A stretch of DNA of 5,604 nucleotides. Origin: CAVQLX01 sp046727715 (GTDB taxonomy: Bacteria > Desulfobacterota > Binatia > DP-6). Position numbers and translations under genes: made by a program. This document shows, one piece after another, positions 1-5,259 of the stretch. The notes below the pieces were generated by a model, which did not search any database, was not told the origin of the DNA, and saw nothing but the letters and a program-made list of their open reading frames with translations. The DNA lies in assembly GCA_046727715.1 (NCBI GenBank), contig JBKPDC010000103.1, positions 1 to 5,604 of the forward strand, given 5' to 3'. Every line of letters starts with the position of its first letter. The stretch's first letter is position 1.

Positions 1-269
1 ATGCCCTCCTTCCCGGCGATCCATGCGGTCTTGGCATCCAGGCACGTGATCGCGAGGAAGGGACGCTTCGTGCCCGCGTCCTGCCGCTGCCAGGAGGCTC
101 CGCCGTCATCGGTGCGGAAGATGCGACCCAGTTCGCCGACCATCCATCCCTCCCGATCCGTGGGGAAGCAGGACGCGAACAGGTTCTGCCGGACCTCGCC
201 GAGGTTGACCGGCTCGGCCCTGGCGACCGCCGCGTACGTGACGACGAGCGCGGCGATGAGGAACTTCAT
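1..269 (-). CDS. Ycf48-like BNR/Asp-box beta-propeller protein, exported, 3' end cut by window edge
   Basis: This gene starts at an ATG at 269 and runs out of the window at position 1, so 89 N-terminal residues are visible. A GGAGGG ribosome binding site lies about 5 bases upstream. Residues 1-18 form a short signal peptide (hydrophobic stretch FLIAALVV, likely cleavage after ARA), so the product should be periplasmic or otherwise outside the cytoplasm. After it comes a propeller blade: GWMVGELGRIFRTDDGGASW at about residues 41-60 contains the Asp-box pattern (S/T-x-D-x-G-x-x-W), and a second blade begins near TAWIAGKEG (81-89). This alternation of 'GW/AW-hydrophobic-G' and 'TDDGG-SW' is typical of Ycf48/HCF136-like propellers, which are often annotated as photosystem II assembly factors even in non-photosynthetic bacteria. 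Such genes often sit beside DUF1302 and RND transporter genes, as here with the DUF1302 gene upstream; a role in envelope transport or assembly is inference. A sialidase-type BNR protein is the main alternative. Confidence 0.85.
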   Translation of the reverse strand, partial: MKFLIAALVVTYAAVARAEPVNLGEVRQNLFASCFPTDREGWMVGELGRIFRTDDGGASWQRQDAGTKRPFLAITCLDAKTAWIAGKEG

Positions 270-287
270 GCGGACCCTCCTGAGTAT

Positions 288-306
288 TCTGCACAAGCCG
301 TGCAGA
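288..306. repeat. Perfect interrupted palindrome (7-bp arms, 5-bp spacer) upstream of the Ycf48-like gene
   Basis: TCTGCAC (288-294) and GTGCAGA (300-306) are exact inverted copies around AAGCC. The site ends 19 bases before the ATG at 269 and just upstream of its ribosome binding site. It could be a repressor operator or a hairpin in the 5' leader. A second, overlapping pair, CCGTGC (298-303) with GCACGG (322-327), could form an alternative longer-range stem. The symmetry is seen directly; any function is inferred. Confidence 0.5.
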
Positions 307-313
307 CACACAG

Positions 314-368
314 ATTGTACCGCACGGTCAGCTTCCGGCCTTTACCCGCGCCGGGGCAGAAGTGTCAA
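314..368 (-). promoter_or_regulatory. Weak promoter-like elements in front of the Ycf48-like gene
   Basis: Read on the minus strand, a perfect -35-like TTGACA lies at 368-363, but the bases 17-18 further on give only GTAAAG/TAAAGG (3 of 6 matches at best). Separately a good -10-like TACAAT lies at 319-314 without a recognisable -35 at 16-18 bases. If TACAAT is used, transcription would begin near 307, at the edge of the palindrome at 288-306. The gene may therefore have its own promoter besides read-through from the DUF1302 gene; neither element pair is convincing alone. Confidence 0.25.
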
Positions 369-389
369 CGGCGTACCGCGTCAGACGCA

Positions 390-404
390 ACGGGCGGAGC
401 CCGT
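390..404 (-). terminator. Short GC hairpin just after the DUF1302 stop codon
   Basis: On the minus strand ACGGGC-TCC-GCCCGT forms a perfect 6-bp stem with a 3-base loop, five bases past the TGA at 411-409. It is followed by TGCGTCTGAC rather than a clear T run, so it is a poor intrinsic terminator. It may instead protect the mRNA 3' end or attenuate transcription into the Ycf48-like gene. Confidence 0.3.
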
Positions 405-408
405 GAGG

Positions 409-2316
409 TCAGAACACGTACTCGACCTGCACGCGGAAGTTGTCCTTGTCGCGCACCGTGCCGAACTGCTGCGCCGCGACCGAGCTGACCGACGTGTAGT
501 CCATGGTGAGCCGGAACGGATCGCGCACGAAGGTGACACCGGGCTGGAAGACGAAGCCGCCCACCCAGTCGTAGAACATGCCGAAGGAGGGCACGATCCG
601 CCCGCCGGAGTACGACGTGGTGACGAGGAACGTCTGCAGGACCTGGTTGGATCTCAGCGGGTAGAGGCGCGGCTGGAGACGGCAGGCCCGCTTGTGCGCC
701 TTCGGGCCGCAGCCCCCGATGCCGCCGAGGGGGTTGTTGGGATTGTTGGGGTTGCCGATGATCGGGATGCGCGGATCGACGGGCAGGTTGCGGTACGGTA
801 CGGGCAGGACGAGGTCGTCGGGCGCGTCGAAGATGTGCTTGTAGAAGAGCTGCGTCGTGAAGAAGAACGTCTGCTGCGGGTTCAACCAGCGGATGAACCG
901 GTTCACGTCGAGTCCGACGGACATGTTGAACGAGTTCAGTGTCAGCACGCTACCAAACAGCTGCTCGCGGCGGCCGGTCGCGAGGAAGCGCGGGTAGACG
1001 AAGGGATTCAGGCCGCCCTCGGTGTTGTTCGCCGCCCGCAGCCGCTTCGTCCCGGGCGTGCCGATGCCGTCTCCGAGGGAGAAGGAGTCGAAGCTGTTGC
1101 CGGTGCCCTGCCGGTTGAACGGCTGATGGGCGAAGTACGCCACCTCCGAGCGCACGATCGAGTACAGCGAGGTGATCGGGAAGGTGAGCGAGCCGCCCGT
1201 GATGGCCACGCGCGGATAGCGCTGGAAGGCGATGATGGGGTTGTCGAAGGAGGCGGTGTTCGACCCGAAGGTGCCGTCGGGGTTGCGGACCTGCCCGGGC
1301 AGCCGGAACTGGACGCCGGGAACGTCGAGGTAGGTCTGGTAGTGGGCGAGCGTGAAGGTGATGTCCCTGGCCGTGAACACCAGGCGCGCGCCCCCGCGCA
1401 CCTTGGTGGCGTCGGGCGTGGCGACGATGGTGCGTAGCGCCTGGTTCGGGAACGCGAGGCCACCCGGGATCCAGGTGGAGCCATTGGGGATGCCCGGAAC
1501 GGTCGCCACCTTGTTGCCCTGCGCGACGAAGCCCTCGATGAATGCGTCCTGGAACGGGCCCCAGGACCCCAGCTGCCAGCTGCCACGTGCCATCGCGATC
1601 GGCACGCGGCGCTCGTCGAGCGCGATGAAGAAGCCGCCGAAGCTGTCGTCGAGCGGGTTGATGTTATCGAGGAGACGGAACACGTCGGTCTCGCCCCAGG
1701 CCAGCACCTGGCGGCCGAGGCGGAGGAAGAGCGGCCCCTTCTCGAAGTCGAGGTAGGCGAGGAAGAGGCGATTTCGCACTCGCGCGTTGCGACGCAGCCG
1801 GTCGACGCGCTCCTTGATGAAGCCGGGATCGAGCTTGGGAGTCGTATTCGCAACGCCGGGGATGTTGACCTTCGGGAAGTCGCCCCGGAAGCGCTCGAGC
1901 CCGGCGGTCTCGTGCGAGTACTCGTTGGGGCCGATGTCGTACAGGGTCTCGCCCTCGAAGCGGTACTCGAGCGTGTACTTGAGACTGGTGGGGTTGATGA
2001 GCCGGAAGGGCGCGAGCAGCCCGTAGCTCTGGTGCACCATCCGCGTCAGCTCGTGGTCCCACGAGAGCTGGAGGAAGTAGCGGTTCTGCCGCAGGTGGCC
2101 AACACCCGAGACCGGGTAATTGAGCGGGTTGTTCTCGCTGCCGATGCGGTTCGTGCCGATGCGCACGGCAGTGTACGCGCGCATACCGAGGCGCATCTCG
2201 CCCCGGTCGTCGATGCTCAGGGCGAGGGCTGCGCGGGTGCCGATCAGCACCGCAAGCGCGCCGAGCACCCCCGAGAGAAGTCGTCGCACGCGCCGCGGCA
2301 CCGTGACGGTCGTCAT
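409..2316 (-). CDS. DUF1302-family outer-membrane beta-barrel protein
   Basis: The product is 635 residues, within the usual range for DUF1302 proteins. The ATG at 2316 is supported by GGAGG six bases upstream. Residues 1-32 are a signal peptide: basic start (PRRVRR), hydrophobic core (LLSGVLGALAVLIG), likely cleavage near ALA. The clearest family mark is at about 198-243, where LRLGRQVLAWGETDVFRLLD leads into NINPLDDSF; the 'GRQxxxWGE...NPLD' pattern is characteristic of the family. Alternating aromatic/hydrophobic segments follow through the protein, and it ends in VEYVF: a terminal Phe is the usual recognition signal for the BAM insertion machinery. A loop at about 515-550 is rich in Asn, Pro and Gly and holds two cysteines (C536, C545) that could form a disulphide. 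DUF1302 proteins are usually found with DUF1329, Ycf48-like and RND/MMPL proteins and are thought to serve passage of hydrophobic compounds across the outer membrane; the substrate here is unknown. The gene lies 124 bp beyond the MBL hydrolase gene on the same strand but has its own promoter. Confidence 0.9.
   Translation of the reverse strand: MTTVTVPRRVRRLLSGVLGALAVLIGTRAALALSIDDRGEMRLGMRAYTAVRIGTNRIGSENNPLNYPVSGVGHLRQNRYFLQLSWDHELTRMVHQSYGLLAPFRLINPTSLKYTLEYRFEGETLYDIGPNEYSHETAGLERFRGDFPKVNIPGVANTTPKLDPGFIKERVDRLRRNARVRNRLFLAYLDFEKGPLFLRLGRQVLAWGETDVFRLLDNINPLDDSFGGFFIALDERRVPIAMARGSWQLGSWGPFQDAFIEGFVAQGNKVATVPGIPNGSTWIPGGLAFPNQALRTIVATPDATKVRGGARLVFTARDITFTLAHYQTYLDVPGVQFRLPGQVRNPDGTFGSNTASFDNPIIAFQRYPRVAITGGSLTFPITSLYSIVRSEVAYFAHQPFNRQGTGNSFDSFSLGDGIGTPGTKRLRAANNTEGGLNPFVYPRFLATGRREQLFGSVLTLNSFNMSVGLDVNRFIRWLNPQQTFFFTTQLFYKHIFDAPDDLVLPVPYRNLPVDPRIPIIGNPNNPNNPLGGIGGCGPKAHKRACRLQPRLYPLRSNQVLQTFLVTTSYSGGRIVPSFGMFYDWVGGFVFQPGVTFVRDPFRLTMDYTSVSSVAAQQFGTVRDKDNFRVQVEYVF
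731..754. repeat. In-frame 9-bp microrepeat encoding Asn-Asn-Pro units
   Basis: The plus strand reads GGGTTGTTG (731-739), GGATTGTTG (740-748), GGGTTG (749-754), that is two and two-thirds copies of a 9-bp unit with one substitution. It encodes NPNNPNNP at residues 522-529 of the DUF1302 protein, inside a probable surface loop. Being a multiple of three, changes in copy number would lengthen or shorten the loop without breaking the frame. Confidence 0.6.
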
Positions 2317-2366
2317 TCCCCACCTCCGACACAGGCAGATGAAACGCGATGCCAGAAAGCCGCGGC

Positions 2367-2396
2367 TTTATAAGAAAGCGCGCGCGAAGGTGTCAA
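2367..2396 (-). promoter_or_regulatory. Near-consensus sigma-70 promoter of the DUF1302 gene
   Basis: On the minus strand a perfect -35 hexamer TTGACA (2396-2391) is followed after 18 bases by TATAAA (2372-2367), or after 17 bases by TTATAA. The surrounding DNA is strongly GC-rich, so this AT-rich -10 stands out. Transcription would start near 2360, giving a leader of about 43 bases before the ATG at 2316, with the ribosome binding site GGAGG near its end. This separates the DUF1302 gene from the upstream hydrolase gene. Confidence 0.7.
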
Positions 2397-2416
2397 GGAC
2401 GGTGAAACGCGTGAGG

Positions 2417-2433
2417 CGCGCGCCAGGCGCGCG
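2417..2433. repeat. 17-bp GC palindrome between the hydrolase stop and the DUF1302 promoter
   Basis: CGCGCGCC (2417-2424) and GGCGCGCG (2426-2433) are exact inverted copies around a single A. The site lies 7 bases past the hydrolase stop codon and 20 bases upstream of the -35 of the DUF1302 promoter. It may be a hairpin ending the hydrolase transcript (no clear T run follows) or a protein-binding site; alternating CG runs also arise by chance in such GC-rich DNA. Confidence 0.4.
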
Positions 2434-2440
2434 ATCGGTC

Positions 2441-3475
2441 TCACCAGCCGCGCGTCTCGCCGATCGCGAGTGTCCAGACGCGCGCTTCGTCGATCCCCTG
2501 CCGCAGTGCGGCAGCGCGAAAACGGCGCGGCGGCTCGTCCGGGGGCTCGTCGGTCAGGTCGAACGTCCCGTAGTGCATCCCGAGCAGACGATCCGCTCGC
2601 GCGTCGAGCCCCGCCCGCAGCGCCTCCTCGGGGTTCAGGTGCACGGGCTGCATCATGGCCGGGGGGTCGTACGCCCCGATGGGCACGGCTGCCAGGTCGA
2701 AGGGGCCGAGCCGCTCCCCGATCTCGGCGAAGAGCCGCGTGTAGCCCGTGTCGCCGGCGAACCAGAAGCGCCGCGTTGGTCCGCTCACCACCCACCCGGA
2801 CCACAGCGTCCGGTTCATGTCACCGAGGCCGCGCTGGCTCCAGTGACGCGCCGGCACGCAGGTGATGGTGACCGGGCCCACGGCCCGCGACTCCCACCAG
2901 TCGAGCTCCTCGGTCGGTCCGATGCCCTCGGCGCGCAGGATCTCGCCGACGCGCAGCGGCACGAGAAACCGCGTGCCGAGCGCCGCCAGCGCCTTCAGCG
3001 TGGCCAGGTCGAGGTGGTCGTAGTGCGAGTGCGAGATGAGCACCGCGTCGATGGCGGGGAGCGCGGTGATCGGCATGGGCGGGGGCACCAAGCGGCGCGG
3101 CCCGAGCCAGGAGATCGGGCTCGCCGTATCGGACCAGATGGGATCGGTGAGGATGGTCGCGTGGTCCATCTGGACGAGCACGCTGGCGTGGCCCAGCCAG
3201 GTAGCGCTCGGCGTGCTGTGACGCGCGTTGTCGCGCAGCCAGACGCCGTCGTTCGAGACGAGGGTCGGTGCCCCCGACCGCCCGAAGACCGAGTCTACCG
3301 CACGCCGAAGGAAGAAGGGCACGGTGACCGCGAGGCCGGGGCGGTCGTAGGGCTCGAGGTTGCGAAACCCGTCGGCGGTGTGATGCGGCGGAGATTCCAT
3401 CGCGAACGCGGAACGAGTCAGCGCCCCGAGGGCGAACGCCAGGAGACCGGGCCATGCATGATACAACCGCTGCAC
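2441..3475 (-). CDS. Exported metallo-beta-lactamase-fold hydrolase, NAPE-PLD type
   Basis: This 344-residue protein has the full metal-binding set of the NAPE-hydrolysing phospholipase D branch of the MBL fold: HSHYDHLD at 149-156, His in PARHW (H211), Asp in GDTGY (D242), His in VHLNPEEAL (H279) and His in MHYGTF (H301). WLGHASVLVQ (93-102) followed by TDPIWS (110-115) is the usual opening of the fold in this branch. Animal NAPE-PLD releases N-acylethanolamines from N-acyl-phosphatidylethanolamine; bacterial relatives, some called RomA, are mostly uncharacterised, so the substrate is not known. The start is a GTG at 3475; an in-frame TAG lies three codons upstream, so a start further out is excluded. 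No clear Shine-Dalgarno is seen. Residues 1-25 look like a signal peptide (core LLAFALGAL, cleavage near AFA), which suggests a periplasmic enzyme or membrane-anchored N terminus. It is divergent from the TetR gene and upstream of the DUF1302 gene. Confidence 0.88.
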   Translation of the reverse strand: MQRLYHAWPGLLAFALGALTRSAFAMESPPHHTADGFRNLEPYDRPGLAVTVPFFLRRAVDSVFGRSGAPTLVSNDGVWLRDNARHSTPSATWLGHASVLVQMDHATILTDPIWSDTASPISWLGPRRLVPPPMPITALPAIDAVLISHSHYDHLDLATLKALAALGTRFLVPLRVGEILRAEGIGPTEELDWWESRAVGPVTITCVPARHWSQRGLGDMNRTLWSGWVVSGPTRRFWFAGDTGYTRLFAEIGERLGPFDLAAVPIGAYDPPAMMQPVHLNPEEALRAGLDARADRLLGMHYGTFDLTDEPPDEPPRRFRAAALRQGIDEARVWTLAIGETRGW

Positions 3476-3622
3476 GGTCCGAGGCTACTCGCTCTCGACG
3501 GCTCACGCGAAGGGTCGCCGGGTCGCATCACGTCCGCGAGATGGACGCACGAGACCGTGTGAGGCCCCGAGCGTGCCGGCCGCTTGAGCCTGCACTCGGA
3601 CTGCAATAACTACCCCGTGCCC
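3476..3622. promoter_or_regulatory. Divergent control region between the hydrolase and TetR genes
   Basis: These 147 bases must hold the 5' signals of both divergent genes. I find no convincing -35/-10 pair on either strand; the only AT-rich patch is around 3604-3612 (CAATAACTA), with TTGAGC at 3584 too poorly matched and spaced to call. Divergent placement of a TetR gene commonly means that the regulator controls its own gene and the neighbour from this interval; that is inference. Confidence 0.4.
3590..3605. repeat. Candidate TetR operator: imperfect palindrome and 11-bp direct repeat of CTGCA
   Basis: TGCACTCGGACTGCA (3591-3605) matches its own reverse complement at 6 of 7 pairs around a central G. 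The same stretch can be read as CTGCA at 3590-3594 and 3601-3605, a direct repeat spaced 11 bases, about one helical turn. It ends 18 bases before the TetR ATG at 3623, where an autoregulatory site would be expected. The symmetry is short and could be chance. Confidence 0.3.
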
Positions 3623-4231
3623 ATGGTGCTCGCGTCTCCCCCGCTCGCCACCCTCGACGGCCGCCTGGCCCGCGGCGCGCGCGCCCGCGCGGCCATCGTC
3701 GACGCGCTCCTCGCCCTCATCGAGCGCGGTGACCTGCGGCCCAGCGCCGCGCGCGTCGCCGAGCGTGCCGGCGTGTCCCTGCGGTCGGTGTTCCAGCACT
3801 TCAGCGACGTCGAGTCGCTCTTCGCCGCCGCCGCGGAGCGGCAGGCGGAGCGGCTGGCGCCCCTGGCCGGCACCGTGGACGACGGGGGCCCGCTGGCCCG
3901 GCGACTCGACGCCTTCGTGCGCCAGCGCGCGCGACTGCTCGAAGCCATCTCCCCGGTGCGACGGGCGGCCGTCCTGATGGAGCCATTCTCCCGCGAGCTG
4001 CAGGGACGGCTCGGCGCCTTCCGCGCCCACAAGGCCGACGAGGTCCGTCGCGTCTTCGCCAGCGAGCTGGCGCGCCGCACGCCCGCCGCCCGGCGGCGCC
4101 TGCTGGCGGCGCTCGTCGCCACCGCGAGCTGGAGCACCTGGCATGCCCTGCGCCAGCATCAGGGACTGTCGCAGGGAGAGGCCCGTCGCGTTCTCCGGCT
4201 GATGCTGGACATCCTGCTCCGGAACGGCTGA
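3623..4231 (+). CDS. TetR/AcrR-family transcriptional regulator
   Basis: From the ATG at 3623 the product has 202 residues, the usual length for the family. The N-terminal helix-turn-helix spans about residues 41-66: SAARVAERAGVSLRSVFQHF then SDVESLF, matching the TetR_N pattern 'IA..AGVS...(Y/F).HF.....L' with Phe in the common Tyr place. The remainder is an Arg/Ala-rich helical ligand-binding and dimerisation domain too divergent to predict a ligand. The start is uncertain: GTG at 3617 and TTG at 3584 are in frame, but none of the three has a clear Shine-Dalgarno, so a leaderless or weakly translated message is possible. ATG 3623 leaves about 20 residues before the first DNA-binding helix, which is normal. 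The GST-like gene follows after 19 bp and the hydrolase gene is divergent, so the regulator probably controls one or both (inference). Confidence 0.9.
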   Translation: MVLASPPLATLDGRLARGARARAAIVDALLALIERGDLRPSAARVAERAGVSLRSVFQHFSDVESLFAAAAERQAERLAPLAGTVDDGGPLARRLDAFVRQRARLLEAISPVRRAAVLMEPFSRELQGRLGAFRAHKADEVRRVFASELARRTPAARRRLLAALVATASWSTWHALRQHQGLSQGEARRVLRLMLDILLRNG

Positions 4232-4250
4232 TGGTCTGAAGGGAGGCGAC

Positions 4251-5252
4251 ATGGACAGCGTCTATCGCATCTTCGGCGCGGAGCTGTCTCCGTACTCGGT
4301 CAAGGTGCGCTCCTACTTCCGCTACAAGCGCATCCCGCACGAGTGGATCGTGCGCACGGTGCAGAACCAGGCGGAGTTCGAGTGTCATGCCAAGTTGCCG
4401 CTGATCCCGCTGGTGATCGCGCCCGACGGGACGGCCATGCAGGACTCGACCCCGATCATCGAGCGCATGGAGGCGCTGTTCCCCGAGCCGTCGATCCATC
4501 CACCAGAGCCCGTGGCGGCATTCGTGTCCGCGCTCCTCGAGGAGTACGGCGACGAGTGGGGCAACAAGCCGATGTTCCACTACCGCTGGTTCTACGCGGC
4601 CGACCAGGAGTCGGGCGCGGACCGCATCGCCGCCAGCATGAATCCCGAGGCCACCGGCGAGCTGCTCGACGGCATCCGCGCCGCGGTGAAGGGCCGCATG
4701 ATCCCGCGCCTCAAGTTCGTGGGGTCGTGCGATGCCACGAAGGATCGGATCGAAGGCTCCTTCCTGCGCCAGCTCGACGTCCTGGAGCGGCATCTCGCCC
4801 GGCGGCACTTCCTCTTCGGCGGCCGCCCCGCCTTCGGTGACTTCGGACTCTACGCGCAGCTGTACGAGTGCTCCACCGATCCCACGCCGGGGGCGATCAT
4901 CCGGGCACGCGCGCCGCGCGTGCTGGCCTGGATCGAGCGCATGCTCGCGCCGCAGGCGTCGGGCGAGTGGGAGCGCTGGGAGGTGCTCGAGCCCACGCTG
5001 CTCCCGCTCTTGCGCGACGAGGTTGCGGGGGTCTTCTTCCCGTGGAGTACTGCCAACGCGCGGGCGCTGGCAGCGGGGGAGAAGGAGTTCACGGTCGAGC
5101 TGGGGGGCGAGCCGTTCACCCAGGAGACACAGAAGTACCACGCCAAGTCGCTCGCTGCCCTCCGCGCGCGCTACGCCGCGGCGGGCGATCGCGCGACGCT
5201 CGACGCAGTCCTCGAGCACGCCGGCTGCCGGGCGTGGCTGGCAGCAGGGTAG
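4251..5252 (+). CDS. Long glutathione S-transferase-like protein
   Basis: The ATG at 4251 has GGGAGG four bases upstream. The product has 333 residues, against 200-230 for ordinary GSTs. The N-terminal thioredoxin-like domain (about 1-80) shows the SPYS motif at 13-16 in the catalytic loop, LPLIPLVIAPDG at 49-60 with P53 as the probable cis-proline, and QDSTPIIERME at 64-74, whose D65-S66 matches the glutathione gamma-glutamyl contact. The helical domain carries GGRPAFGDFGLYAQLY at 190-205, the conserved folding motif with capping Asp D197. About 100 residues follow, including WERWEVLEPTL, VFFPWSTANA and QKYHAKSLAALRARY, which are not part of the minimal fold. There is no signal peptide, so it is cytoplasmic. 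Glutathione conjugation, reduction or dehalogenation are all possible. It probably shares a transcript with the TetR gene. The stop TAG is 7 bases from the converging msrA stop. Confidence 0.85.
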   Translation: MDSVYRIFGAELSPYSVKVRSYFRYKRIPHEWIVRTVQNQAEFECHAKLPLIPLVIAPDGTAMQDSTPIIERMEALFPEPSIHPPEPVAAFVSALLEEYGDEWGNKPMFHYRWFYAADQESGADRIAASMNPEATGELLDGIRAAVKGRMIPRLKFVGSCDATKDRIEGSFLRQLDVLERHLARRHFLFGGRPAFGDFGLYAQLYECSTDPTPGAIIRARAPRVLAWIERMLAPQASGEWERWEVLEPTLLPLLRDEVAGVFFPWSTANARALAAGEKEFTVELGGEPFTQETQKYHAKSLAALRARYAAAGDRATLDAVLEHAGCRAWLAAG

Positions 5253-5259
5253 CGTGTCA

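Noticed and set aside
1..1437. 478-codon plus-strand open frame from the window edge
   Set aside because: It runs antisense to the propeller and barrel genes, crosses their intergenic gap, and its product is a charged, repetitive Arg/Glu/Val/Gly mixture with no domain pattern. Long antisense frames are expected in GC-rich DNA.
2120..3562. 480-codon plus-strand open frame
   Set aside because: It is antisense to the start of the barrel gene and the whole hydrolase gene, spans the promoter region between them, and has Arg/Pro/Gly-rich composition without motifs. The minus-strand genes have intact catalytic or family motifs.
3584..3612. Possible sigma-70 promoter (TTGAGC with CAATAACTA) before the TetR gene
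   Set aside because: At 16-18 base spacing the -10 positions match the consensus at only about two of six bases; better-looking hexamers are at too short a spacing.
3801..5219. 472-codon minus-strand open frame opposite the TetR and GST genes
   Set aside because: It spans the ribosome binding site and the junction of the two plus-strand genes and shows no recognisable domain; its composition is that of a mirror frame.
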